Assembly (NCBI GenBank): GCA_028290465.1
Contig: JAQGJU010000105.1
Location: forward strand, 1-35,335
Length of the DNA stretch: 35,335 nt
Source: Xanthobacteraceae bacterium
GTDB lineage: Bacteria > Pseudomonadota > Alphaproteobacteria > Rhizobiales > Xanthobacteraceae
Direction of reading: 5' to 3'
Below the pieces are notes generated by a model. That model was not told the DNA's origin, searched no databases, and was given only the letters and a program-made list of their open reading frames with translations. The translations under genes were made by a program, and so were the position numbers. This document shows, piece after piece, positions 6,704 to 14,691 of the stretch; the stretch's first letter is position 1, and every line of letters begins with the position of its first letter.

Positions 6704-8020
6704 CTAGGCCCGCACCGCGTTCAGCGCCATCACCTTGTCGTCCCGCTCCGCTTCGCCCCGCGACGGCGTGACAGGCCGTTCCGGAACTTCGACAGGCTTG
6801 GCGGTTTCTGTCGCTGGCTCGGTCGCCTTCGCCGGCCGCTCGCGGCCGTGTGCATCCTCGACCTCACGGGCCATGCGCAGGGCCAGCACCAGATCGGCGG
6901 CCGTCATCGTGCTGGCGCTCGCCACCGGATCGCCGTCGCGGCGGATGCCGGCATGCACCACGCACAGGATCAGCACCAGCACGCCCGGCATCAGATCGAT
7001 GGAGATCGCGCCGGCCCAGCTCGGCAGGAAGTCGGACGCATAGACCAGCACGGCCTCGGCGGTCGACATCGGCTTAAACCTGGTCGGCTCGACCGGCTGG
7101 ATCGCCAGTATCTTGTCGGCGGCCTGCGAAAGCGCCTTGGCCTGCGCCGCGACGGCGGCTTCGACGCGGCCGACCACTTCGTTCTGCCGTGTCACCAGGT
7201 TGGCGTCACGGCCGTCCGCGGCCGGCGCGATGAAGCCGGCCGACATTCCGTCCGCCGCACGCTTCACGGCGGGCGCGACTGTCGTCTGGTTCAGCGAAGC
7301 GATCACGCCGATCAGGGCGACCGACTCGGTGCCGAACGCATCGCTGCGCTGCTTGATCGGATTGGCGCCGGACACCAGTTCGCGCATCGTCGCGATGTGC
7401 TTGCTGCCCTGCTCGTACAGCGTCTTCACCTTGTCGGCGGACTGATTGAGTTCCTGCGACAGTCCGCCAAGCTGGCCGGACATCTGGTTGAGCAGTTGCA
7501 CGACGGTGCCGGAGCCAGAGGTGCCAGTCAGCGCGCCGGTGCGCTCGGAATTGCCGAGCGTGGCGAAACGCTTTGCCGCCATCTCGATGTCGGGCTTCAG
7601 GCCCTGCGCTGCCAGTGCGTTGTTGTTCGCGCGGTCGAGGTCACGCGTATAGGATTGCAGCGTCGTCGACAGATGCTGCTCCAATGCCTTCGAGCCCGCG
7701 AGCGCCGTGGCGTTGAGCCAGGCCGACATCGCCACGATCATCACCGAGCCGAGCAGCATGCAGCCGAACAGCAGCAGTCGGCTGCCATTGTCCCGGACAT
7801 GCGGCATGAACCGCATCAGGAACGACCAGAACGCGTAGATGCCGATCGAGACCGCGACCGAATAGATGATCGCCGCCAGGATCACCAGCGTGGCATTGCC
7901 GTCCAGCAGTTCGCGGACGCCCAGATACGTATAGACGCCGCTGGCGAGCGCGAGCACGCCGAGCGTGACCCGCGTCGTAATATCGAGGCGGTGTACGCCT
8001 TCCCGCAGAGATGTCGACAT
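6704..8020 (-). CDS. Multi-pass membrane protein with central coiled-coil region, function unknown
   Basis: A 438-residue protein. Three helices lie in the first 110 residues (VTLGVLALASGVYTYLGV, a VILAAIIYSVAV helix, and LLLFGCMLLGSVMIVAMSAW). A long, mostly helical soluble part rich in Gln, Ala, Leu and Asn follows (about 120-310), then a last helix near residue 345 (IDLMPGVLVLILCVVHAG) and a charged cytoplasmic tail of Pro/Glu/Lys repeats. The layout resembles a chemoreceptor-like or scaffold protein, but no signalling motif is visible and I do not recognise the family. The start at 8020 has GGGAG just upstream; an in-frame codon at 8071 is less likely. The gene is followed closely by the ClpP-fold gene, suggesting a two-gene operon. 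Confidence 0.75.
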   Translation of the reverse strand: MSTSLREGVHRLDITTRVTLGVLALASGVYTYLGVRELLDGNATLVILAAIIYSVAVSIGIYAFWSFLMRFMPHVRDNGSRLLLFGCMLLGSVMIVAMSAWLNATALAGSKALEQHLSTTLQSYTRDLDRANNNALAAQGLKPDIEMAAKRFATLGNSERTGALTGTSGSGTVVQLLNQMSGQLGGLSQELNQSADKVKTLYEQGSKHIATMRELVSGANPIKQRSDAFGTESVALIGVIASLNQTTVAPAVKRAADGMSAGFIAPAADGRDANLVTRQNEVVGRVEAAVAAQAKALSQAADKILAIQPVEPTRFKPMSTAEAVLVYASDFLPSWAGAISIDLMPGVLVLILCVVHAGIRRDGDPVASASTMTAADLVLALRMAREVEDAHGRERPAKATEPATETAKPVEVPERPVTPSRGEAERDDKVMALNAVRA

Positions 8021-8178
8021 GAAGCTCCCGCGCGGCCCGCGCCGCGATCCAGAGCCCCCCTGTCTGCTCATGCCCGGCCATTCGGACGAGATTGTGACAG
8101 ACGCGGCACGTCACGTGTCGGGGCGTTGCGATTCACGCATGAGCGTGCCAGCTTCGCCGCCCCGCCGGAGCCCTTCGC

Positions 8179-9123
8179 ATGCCCCCATTGCCCGATCTCG
8201 GACCTAAGCCGCGCCTTGGCTATACGCAGAGTGTGATCGACCGCGCCGCCGAGCGGCGTCACGATGCCGCGGCATTGGCGCAAGCGCCGAACGCACGCGC
8301 CTATGTGATTGGCAACGAGACCATCGTGCTGAAAACCCACGGCGGAGCGACCTACGAGCCGGCCTTCACGCTGGACGAGGCGCGCGCGCTTGGCGCCGCC
8401 GTCGTGGAACCGGTGTTTCTTGGATTGCAGGATCAAGCGCCGCGCTTCGGCTTCGGACTGCCGGCATCGGCCATCGAGGCGTTGCCGGCGCGTACGGATC
8501 TTTTTCTCACCGATCTACGTTCTGTCGCCGTGCAGGGCTTGGTCGCGCCCGAGCATCTGCCGCCGCTCGCCGAGGCCAAGGCGCTGCTGCATTGGCATAT
8601 CCGGCATCGGTTCTGCGCCAATTGCGGGATGCCGACGAACGTCAGCGACGGCGGCTGGCGGCGCGACTGCCCGTCCTGCGAGGCGCAGCATTTCCCGCGC
8701 ACCGATCCGGTCGCCATCATGCTGACAATCGACGGCGACCGCTGTCTGCTCGGCCGCTCGGCGCGCTTTGCGTCCACGATGTGGTCGTGCCTCGCCGGTT
8801 TTGTCGAGCCGGGCGAAGCCATCGAGGACGCGGTGCGGCGCGAAACGCTGGAGGAAGCCGGGATCGTGTGCGGCGAAGTGCGCTACTTCGCGTCGCAGCC
8901 CTGGCCGTTTCCGAGTTCGCTGATGATCGGCTGCCACGCCCAGGCGCTATCGCGTGACATCAAGATCGATGCCAATGAGCTGGAGGACGCGCGCTGGTTC
9001 ACGCGCGATGAAATCATTTCAATGCTGCTGCGCCGGCATCCGGACGGGCTCGCTTTGCCGCCGCCGGTCGCCATCGCGCATCACATCATCCGCGCCTGGA
9101 TCGAAGACGACGTGAGTTTTTAA
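8179..9123 (+). CDS. nudC: NAD(+)/NADH pyrophosphatase, RNA-decapping Nudix hydrolase
   Basis: A 314-residue enzyme that cleaves NADH to NMNH and AMP and removes NAD caps from RNA. All NudC hallmarks are present. An N-terminal domain is followed by a zinc ribbon with C146, C149, C164 and C167 (CANC, CPSC). The Nudix box at 207-229 starts GFVEPGEAIEDAVRRE and continues TLEEAGI. The NudC-specific element SQPWPFPSS (239-247) then distinguishes it from other Nudix proteins. The length fits the rhizobial form, somewhat longer than the E. coli enzyme (about 257). The ATG at 8179 has only weak ribosome-site support. It stands alone, divergent from the membrane-protein operon and convergent with the sulfur-transport module. 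Confidence 0.96.
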   Translation: MPPLPDLGPKPRLGYTQSVIDRAAERRHDAAALAQAPNARAYVIGNETIVLKTHGGATYEPAFTLDEARALGAAVVEPVFLGLQDQAPRFGFGLPASAIEALPARTDLFLTDLRSVAVQGLVAPEHLPPLAEAKALLHWHIRHRFCANCGMPTNVSDGGWRRDCPSCEAQHFPRTDPVAIMLTIDGDRCLLGRSARFASTMWSCLAGFVEPGEAIEDAVRRETLEEAGIVCGEVRYFASQPWPFPSSLMIGCHAQALSRDIKIDANELEDARWFTRDEIISMLLRRHPDGLALPPPVAIAHHIIRAWIEDDVSF

Positions 9124-9124
9124 G

Positions 9125-9283
9125 TTATTTTTTCGTCGCCGATGGACACGGCGCGCCGCAGGGCGCGCAGGCGCCGGCGAAGTCTTCCGGCGACACCGCG
9201 CGGCCGCTCGACGGGCTGGTCAGGTGCTGCGCCACGATGGCCGTGAAGCCGATCAGCAGGACGATGGCGTAGACGGTGCGCAT
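9125..9283 (-). CDS. Tiny cysteine-containing membrane or exported peptide coupled to the YeeE-type gene
   Basis: A 52-residue ORF read from ATG 9283: one N-terminal hydrophobic helix (VYAIVLLIGFTAIVA), a polar middle, and a tail with three cysteines in CAPCGAPCPS. The start lies four bases after the stop codon of the transporter gene on the same strand, so translational coupling is likely. It would end one base beyond the convergent nudC stop. The three-cysteine tail beside a rhodanese and a thiosulfate-type transporter suggests handling of sulfane sulfur or a redox role, but this is inference. No family is recognised. Confidence 0.55.
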   Translation of the reverse strand: MRTVYAIVLLIGFTAIVAQHLTSPSSGRAVSPEDFAGACAPCGAPCPSATKK

Positions 9284-9287
9284 CGCC

Positions 9288-10457
9288 CTAGACCTTGGCC
9301 AAGCCGAACATCGGCCGCAGGCGGATGCCGATCAGGCTGCCGCCCAGCGCCGCCGCGAACCAGATCCAGCCATGCAGCGAGCCGGACGCGACGCCGCCGA
9401 CGAACGCGCCGATGTTGCAGCCGAAGCCGATGCGCGCGCCCCAGCCCATCAGCAGGCCGCCGATCGCCGCCGCCATTAGCGACGGCAGCGGTGGCCACGG
9501 CGCGCGGGCGAACGGCTTGGTGAAGGCCGCCGCCGCCATGGCGCCGAAGATCATGCCGAAATCGGTCAGGCTGGAGGTGTCGCCGAGCAGCGTTTCGTTC
9601 AGCGCGCGCTTCGGACCCGGCCAGTTCCAGAACTCGGCGGACGACAGGTCGATGCCGATCAATGACGCGATCTTCGCGCCCCACACCGTAAAGCCGTAGG
9701 TCACGCTCCACGGATGGCCGCCGGCGACGAAGACGACAATTGACAGCGCGCCGACCGCGACGGCGCCGACCAGAATGGAGTATTTTGGTCTAAAATTCGC
9801 GCCGCGTTTGCGGGCGACCAAAATAGCGAAACCGGCCATTAGTCCAAGCGAAACAAGGGTCGCGGCGAGACCGCCCCACGCTCCGAGGTAATTAGATGCC
9901 AGCACCGGATCGATGCCGCCGAGCCGCAGCATCGCCGGCAAATGCAAACTGCCGACCACGCTGCCGACGATGAACAACGCCAGCGTAATCAGCATGCGGC
10001 CGGAGCCACCCGCCGCGCTGTACAGCGTGCCGGAGCCGCAGCCATTGGCGAGTTGCATGCCGATGCCGAACACGAAGGCGCCGACGATCAGCGACGGCCC
10101 GATCGGCGCGATGGCGCCGCCAAAGCCCGGCACCAGCGCCGCCACCGGCACGACGGCGCAGGCCACGATGGCGATGGCGATCAGCCCGCCGATCAGCCCG
10201 CCGGCCTCGCCCGTCATCATGAAGCGGCGCCACGACGCCGTATAGCTGAACTCGGCTTTCAAGAACGCGATGCCGAGGCCGAAGCCGCCCAGAATGAGCG
10301 CGGCCGAGGCCGTATGGCCGTCCAGCAGCACCAGCGCGCACAGCACCAGCGTCGCCAGCACGGACGCGATCAGGAACGGCCAGTCGCGCGACGTGCCTTG
10401 GGAAGCGGTCGCGGTCGGCCCACCGGCAGCGGCCGGCGCATGTGTGGCAATGCTCAT
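9288..10457 (-). CDS. YeeE/YedE (TsuA-like) sulfur-compound transporter
   Basis: A 389-residue inner-membrane protein with about ten hydrophobic segments and two matching halves, each with the family signature: MQLANGCGSGTLYSAAGGSG in the first half and RIGFGCNIGAFVGGVASGS in the second. The cysteine in each motif corresponds to the thiol track that passes thiosulfate in TsuA of Spirochaeta thermophila (established for that family; the substrate here is inferred). An alanine-rich cytoplasmic stretch of about 25 residues precedes the first helix. The rhodanese gene lies 60 bp upstream on the same strand, and the tiny cysteine peptide follows by four bases. Together they look like an operon for uptake and use of thiosulfate-type sulfur. 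Confidence 0.92.
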   Translation of the reverse strand: MSIATHAPAAAGGPTATASQGTSRDWPFLIASVLATLVLCALVLLDGHTASAALILGGFGLGIAFLKAEFSYTASWRRFMMTGEAGGLIGGLIAIAIVACAVVPVAALVPGFGGAIAPIGPSLIVGAFVFGIGMQLANGCGSGTLYSAAGGSGRMLITLALFIVGSVVGSLHLPAMLRLGGIDPVLASNYLGAWGGLAATLVSLGLMAGFAILVARKRGANFRPKYSILVGAVAVGALSIVVFVAGGHPWSVTYGFTVWGAKIASLIGIDLSSAEFWNWPGPKRALNETLLGDTSSLTDFGMIFGAMAAAAFTKPFARAPWPPLPSLMAAAIGGLLMGWGARIGFGCNIGAFVGGVASGSLHGWIWFAAALGGSLIGIRLRPMFGLAKV

Positions 10458-10517
10458 GGAAGCTAAATCGCGGTTCGCGGGCGGTCCGTCAAGAACCGCC
10501 CGATCAAGCTCCCGGTA

Positions 10518-11552
10518 TTACGTCCCGAGCCCGAGCGCCTTCTTCAGGTCGTCCCACTTGGTGCGCGACGAGGCGATCGGCCGGTTGGCGTCGCTGGTCC
10601 ACTCGACCATCGAGCCGGCGAACAGCTTCACGTCCTTGCGGCCGAGCACTTCGGACAGCACGAACCAGTCTGTCGACGCCCAATGGCCGGTGTTGCAATA
10701 GCTCACCGTCGGGCCGGCCGGGATCGTTGCCGCGACCTTTTCCAACTCGGCCTTCTGTTTCAGGCGGTTCGTCGTCTTGTCATAGAAGTCGGCGCTGTCG
10801 AACGACACCGCGCCCGGCAGGCGGCCATAGGCCTTCGAAGCCGGGGCTTTTTCCTTGCCGGCGAAATACGACGCCGGCCGCGCGTCGACCAGCGTCGCGC
10901 CGCCCTTCTCGACCAGCTTCTCGACCTCGCCGACCTCGATGCGAATTTGATCGTTGATCTTGGCGGTGAAGATTTTCGGGCTCGGCGTTTTGTTGCCGGT
11001 CTCGACCGGATTGCTCGGGTCGGCGGTCCAGGCCTGGTAGCCGCCGTCCAGGATCGATGCGTTTTTCAGGCCCGCGACCTTCAGCGTCCAATAGACGCGC
11101 GCGGCGGCGCCAAAGTCCGTGAAGCTGACGCCCGCCGGCACCACGACCACATGGTCGTCCTCGTCGATGCCGAGTTCGCCGATCAGCTTTTCGAGTTCGG
11201 CCTTGGTCGGCAGCATGAACGGCACGCCGCCGCGCTCGACGCGCCAGCCGGCCTTGTCGTAGTCGCTGTATATCGCGCCGGCGATATGGCCCTTGAGGTA
11301 GCCCTCTTTGCCGCCGCCACCGAGCGCCGAGCGGATGTCCAACACCACCACGGCCGGGTCGCCGAGCTTGGCCTTGAGCCATTGCGGCGACACCAGCGCG
11401 CTGACGTCAGAGGTGGCCTGCGGGGCCGCTGCCTGGGCCGAGGCCGGGCGGACCGACACCGGCATCGCGACCGCGGCGATCATAAGCGTGGCGACCGCCA
11501 ACGCCGAAAGGCGCGACAGGAGGCGGCTGGTACGAGAGTTGTGCGGTGACAT
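10518..11552 (-). CDS. Exported double-rhodanese sulfurtransferase
   Basis: A 344-residue periplasmic protein. The signal peptide covers residues 1-40 (LSALAVATLMIAAVAMP core, cleavage near ASA). The first rhodanese domain (about 50-190) has the VVVLDIR strand and the GHIAGAIYSDYD motif but no cysteine at the loop after HVVVVPAG, so it is inactive. The second domain (about 205-340) carries the active cysteine at about 286 in VSYCNTGHWAST. Two-domain enzymes of this form transfer sulfane sulfur from thiosulfate or 3-mercaptopyruvate to an acceptor. The start at 11552 is preferred; a GTG-type upstream start at 11585 is possible but would place coding sequence over the palindrome array. It is the first gene of the sulfur module and is divergent from the Lrp/AsnC gene. 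Confidence 0.92.
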   Translation of the reverse strand: MSPHNSRTSRLLSRLSALAVATLMIAAVAMPVSVRPASAQAAAPQATSDVSALVSPQWLKAKLGDPAVVVLDIRSALGGGGKEGYLKGHIAGAIYSDYDKAGWRVERGGVPFMLPTKAELEKLIGELGIDEDDHVVVVPAGVSFTDFGAAARVYWTLKVAGLKNASILDGGYQAWTADPSNPVETGNKTPSPKIFTAKINDQIRIEVGEVEKLVEKGGATLVDARPASYFAGKEKAPASKAYGRLPGAVSFDSADFYDKTTNRLKQKAELEKVAATIPAGPTVSYCNTGHWASTDWFVLSEVLGRKDVKLFAGSMVEWTSDANRPIASSRTKWDDLKKALGLGT

Positions 11553-11584
11553 GAGACGACCCTGACCTGATACCGGCACACTCA

Positions 11585-11692
11585 AGAACGCCGTTCTGTG
11601 AGAACGCTATTCTGCCGGCTCCAAAGAATTTCTCTTGAAATAGAATATTTTTCTCTGTATGCAAATATGTGTCGCTAAAAAGAAATAATTCT
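11585..11692. promoter_or_regulatory. Array of AGAA-N4/5-TTCT palindromes (candidate Lrp/AsnC operators)
   Basis: The divergent intergenic region holds AGAACGCCGTTCT (11585-11597, perfect palindrome), AGAACGCTATTCT (11601-11613), AGAATTTCT (11625-11633, short form), AGAATATTTTTCT (11642-11654) and AGAAATAATTCT (11681-11692). The fourth, with flanks, matches the E. coli Lrp consensus YAGHAWATTWTDCTR at 14 of 15 positions. The region is AT-rich in an otherwise GC-rich genome. The neighbouring Lrp/AsnC regulator is the likely binder. Confidence 0.6.
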
Positions 11693-11737
11693 CTCTTTTT
11701 GCCGCCCGGCCAGTGTCTTTAGCCTAGGAAAACGGAC

Positions 11738-12199
11738 GTGAAAAGCATGGATGCCATCGACCGCAAGATCCTCGTGGTCCTGCAGGAAGACGCCTCGCTG
11801 TCGGTCGCCGATATCGGCGAGCGGGTCGGCCTGTCATCGACTCCGTGCTGGAAGCGGATTCAGCGCCTGGAAGCCGACGGCGTGATCCAGAAACGCGTGG
11901 CGCTGGTCGACAGCGACAAGATAGGTCTCGGCGTCACGGTGTTCGTGTCGATCGAGACCGGCGACCATTCGCAGGACTGGCTGAGCCACTTCGCCGACAT
12001 GGTCGGCGCGATGCCGGAGGTGATGGAATTCTATCGCATGGCCGGCGACGTCGACTACATGCTGCGCGTCGTCGTCACCGACATCCAGGGCTACGACACG
12101 TTCTACAAGAAACTCATCGCCGCCGTGCCGCTGAAGAACGTGACGTCGCGCTTCGCGATGGAGAAGATCAAGTCGACCACGGCGCTGCCGATTCCGTGA
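11738..12199 (+). CDS. Lrp/AsnC-family transcriptional regulator
   Basis: A 153-residue regulator. The N-terminal winged helix-turn-helix (about residues 4-62: AIDRKILVVLQEDASLS, then VGLSSTPCWKRIQRLEADGVI) is followed by the RAM ligand-binding domain (about 70-150) with the EFYRMAGDVDYMLRVVV turn that forms the effector pocket. The helix STPCWKRIQRLE resembles DecR/BkdR-type members, and a cysteine within the recognition helix is typical of them. The GTG start at 11738 follows AGGA at 11727-11730; ATG 11747 is the alternative. It is divergent from the rhodanese-YeeE module across the palindrome array, so it is likely to sense a sulfur amino acid and control both itself and that module. A partial inverted copy of its 3' region lies at 14692-14760. 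Confidence 0.93.
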   Translation: MKSMDAIDRKILVVLQEDASLSVADIGERVGLSSTPCWKRIQRLEADGVIQKRVALVDSDKIGLGVTVFVSIETGDHSQDWLSHFADMVGAMPEVMEFYRMAGDVDYMLRVVVTDIQGYDTFYKKLIAAVPLKNVTSRFAMEKIKSTTALPIP

Positions 12200-12227
12200 G
12201 GGGGCGGGCGATATATTGCGCAATCCG

Positions 12228-12272
12228 CCTCATCCTGAGGAGCCGCGCGCAACGCGGCGTCTCGAAGGATGG
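12228..12272. repeat. Dispersed hairpin repeat, copy at left edge of accessory region
   Basis: An outer CATCCT...AGGATG pairing encloses an inner hairpin GCCGCG-CGCAA-CGCGGC. The right part, GTCTCGAAGGATGG, recurs exactly at about 14781-14794. Copies of this type (a CTCATCCTGAGGAGC-like arm with a CGAAGGATG-like arm) are familiar from Bradyrhizobium-like genomes. Confidence 0.65.
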
Positions 12273-12709
12273 GGCAGCGTCGATGGTCCATCGCGATCCC
12301 ACCGCTCGTGAACCCTGAGCAAACCACTCAACGCCCGTGACCGTCGTCAGCCATTTCCAGAGCCATAACGCACGGCCGACTAGAGCTCTTCAGTTCTTCT
12401 TTAGCTCGAGGCGCACGCGGCCCGCGCATCGGTGAACCGAACTACTCCGGCTTGCTAGCCAGCCAACCCGATGCACAGCGAACAGGTCAGCTCCAGATAA
12501 CCAGGTAAAGAGTACAACAGAGCCCGAACGGCGAAGAACGCCAACCGGAATGGTCGGATTTCAGGCCGCGACGTTCCGTCTCGGCCCAAAAATAACAGCA
12601 TCAAAATAAGGCGCTAGACGCATCAATCCCAACGTGCATTCCTATGAACAGTAACTTAAGCGACGCGGGTCGCATTTAGGTTAGCTAATTTTCTGAGGGA
12701 TGATGACGG
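12273..12709. other. Gene-free stretch before the DUF262 gene
   Basis: I see no credible ORF, tRNA or integrase remnant here. GC falls gradually towards the right end. The last 25 bases carry the ribosome site GAGGG at about 12695-12699 for the DUF262 gene. The stretch may be degraded DNA left by the insertion of the accessory segment. Confidence 0.5.
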
Positions 12710-14617
12710 ATGGCTGGAACGACATTTCAAACTAATCCTATCGACCTCAATAAATTACTCGATGATTGCCACGGCGGTCTCATTCAGCTTCCCGATTTTC
12801 AAAGAAGTTGGGTTTGGGACGAGGACCGGATCAAGAGCTTAATTGCCTCGGTATCTCGCGCTTTTCCCGTTGGTGCGTTGATGTCTCTGGATACGGGCGG
12901 GCCGGTTAATTTCAAGCCAAGACCCGTCGAAGGCGCACCTTCAGAAGCAAGCAACACGAACCCGCAATCCCTGCTGTTAGATGGGCAACAGCGGATGACG
13001 TCTCTTTATCAGGTGACATTGCGTGGAAAAGTCGTCGAAACCGTAACGCCCAAAAAGAAAAAAGTTAAACGCTGGTTCTATATCGATATCCGGAAGGCTC
13101 TTGATGAGACCGTTGATCGTGAAGAGGCGATCATTGGGGTCCCAGAAGACAAAATCGAAAAGTCCGATTTCGGTCGCTCCGTCAGATTGGACCTTTCAAC
13201 CCTTGAGAAAGAGTATGCCGAGCTGATGTATCCGGTGTCCCAAGTATTTGATTGGGACCGCTGGCAAGATGGATTTGATAAGCACTGGAAGGGAGACCAG
13301 AACGAAGAGACGCGAGAACTTTTTCGCTTATTTAAGAAGGCAATTCTGGAGAACTTCAAATATTACCGTGTTCCAGTGATTACGCTTGACCGGTCGACGT
13401 CGAAGGAGGCGGTTTGCGTCGTCTTTGAGAAGGTGAATACGGGCGGAAAGGCACTAGACGCATTTGAGCTTGTCACTGCAATGTATGCGGCTTCCGGTCA
13501 CGAGCTTCGAAAGGATTGGTACGGAGATGACAAGACGAAGGGCCGTTTGACACGACTGAAGGATACGTTGCGGCCGGCTGACAGCGCGGCCGGAATCATT
13601 GCCGGCGTCGGCAACACGGATTTCCTTCAGGTGATTTCGCTCTTCCACACACGCGAGCGCCGCCGGGCGGCTGAAGCAGCAGGGAAGACGGGAAAAGAAC
13701 TGCCGGCCGTATCTGGCAATCGTCAGGCATTGCTCAATCTTCCACTTGATGCATACACGAAGTATGAGGCGCAGGTAGAGCGCGGCTTCATCCAGGCAGC
13801 GAAATTTTTACACACGCTCCACATCTACCGAATTTTCGATCTGCCTTATCAGTCGCAGATTGTGCCGCTAGCGGCCATTCTGGCGGATATAGGCAATGGG
13901 TGGGAGAATGATGCGCACAGAGCCAAGCTCGTCCAATGGTATTGGAACGGCGTCTTTGGAGAGCTATATGGGTCGGCCGTCGAGACTCGCATTGCGCGTG
14001 ACTTTATGGAAGTGCCGACATGGTTAGCCGGCGGCCCCGAACCATCCACTGTGAGCGAAACCTTGTTCCGCGCCGACCGATTGAAGACGATGCGAATGCG
14101 CCTATCGGCGGCATACAAGGGCGTTAATGCTCTGCTGATGAAGGAGGGCGCCCAAGATTTCCGCTCAGGTCAGAAGTTCGGCCACACTGTCTTCTTTGGT
14201 GAAAATGTTGATATTCATCACATCTTCCCGCAAGATTGGTGCAAGACGAATGGCATTAAGCCCGAGGTGTACGATTCAATCATCAACAAGACGCCGCTTT
14301 CATACAGGACAAATCGGGTCATCGGCGGCGTTGCTCCCTCAGCGTATATTGCAAGGCTGGAACACGGCAACGAAAATGGCTCTGCCATCAATCCAGTAAA
14401 GCTGGACTCATTCCTAAAGTCGCATCTCATCAATCCCGAGCTTCTCCGCGCAGACAGATTCGAAGCCTTTATAGAAGACAGGCAACGGAATCTCCTTGCC
14501 TTGATTGAAGAGGCGACCGGCAAATCCGCATATACGGGCGACGGCACCGAAGAAGGCATTGATGTTGAAGGTGATGAAGCTGCAGCCGAATCCGACCGCA
14601 CGTTAGTAGCTGTATAA
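12710..14617 (+). CDS. DUF262 and HNH (DUF1524-like) protein, candidate defence nuclease of the GmrSD/SspE type
   Basis: A 635-residue protein. The N-terminal DUF262 domain (about residues 10-260) shows IQLPDFQRSWVWDEDRI, then SLLLDGQQRMTSLYQ (about 88-102) and VFEKVNTGGKALDAFEL. The DGQQR element is the nucleotide-handling motif of GmrS, BrxU and SspE. The C-terminal part has an HNH-type site, VDIHHIFPQDW (about 500-510), followed by NKTPLSYRTNR (about 528-538), as in DUF1524 nucleases. Related proteins cut or nick modified or phosphorothioate DNA, driven by NTP hydrolysis. Here it is a single fused gene without dnd, brx or ssp partners in view. Base composition is clearly lower in GC than its neighbours and codon use is mixed, a sign of transfer. 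The strong GAGGG ribosome site supports ATG 12710. Confidence 0.88.
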   Translation: MAGTTFQTNPIDLNKLLDDCHGGLIQLPDFQRSWVWDEDRIKSLIASVSRAFPVGALMSLDTGGPVNFKPRPVEGAPSEASNTNPQSLLLDGQQRMTSLYQVTLRGKVVETVTPKKKKVKRWFYIDIRKALDETVDREEAIIGVPEDKIEKSDFGRSVRLDLSTLEKEYAELMYPVSQVFDWDRWQDGFDKHWKGDQNEETRELFRLFKKAILENFKYYRVPVITLDRSTSKEAVCVVFEKVNTGGKALDAFELVTAMYAASGHELRKDWYGDDKTKGRLTRLKDTLRPADSAAGIIAGVGNTDFLQVISLFHTRERRRAAEAAGKTGKELPAVSGNRQALLNLPLDAYTKYEAQVERGFIQAAKFLHTLHIYRIFDLPYQSQIVPLAAILADIGNGWENDAHRAKLVQWYWNGVFGELYGSAVETRIARDFMEVPTWLAGGPEPSTVSETLFRADRLKTMRMRLSAAYKGVNALLMKEGAQDFRSGQKFGHTVFFGENVDIHHIFPQDWCKTNGIKPEVYDSIINKTPLSYRTNRVIGGVAPSAYIARLEHGNENGSAINPVKLDSFLKSHLINPELLRADRFEAFIEDRQRNLLALIEEATGKSAYTGDGTEEGIDVEGDEAAAESDRTLVAV

Positions 14618-14618
14618 A

Positions 14619-14635
14619 GGTGTAAAGCTTACACC
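14619..14635. repeat. Short perfect palindrome just after the DUF262 gene
   Basis: GGTGTAAAGCTTACACC is a 7-3-7 inverted repeat starting two bases after the stop codon. No T run follows, so it is a poor intrinsic terminator. It could be an end mark of the transferred segment or a weak terminator. Confidence 0.45.
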
Positions 14636-14691
14636 TGATCGAATACAAAACTTGAACGAGTAAAATGGAGCTTTCGTTTCCGATCGAATTT

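Noticed and set aside
6338-8236. 632-codon plus-strand reading frame
   Set aside because: It lies antisense to the ClpP-fold and coiled-coil membrane protein genes. Its composition (Arg, His, Gln, Asp in excess) is the usual shadow of high-GC coding sequence.
12200-12709. Possible tRNA or integration site at the left edge of the accessory stretch
   Set aside because: I searched for a tRNA-like fold, an integrase and direct repeats matching 14620-14880 and found none beyond the dispersed hairpins and the lrp remnant.
14619-14635. Palindrome after the DUF262 gene as an intrinsic terminator
   Set aside because: The stem is only 7 bp and no T run follows. I list it as a repeat only.
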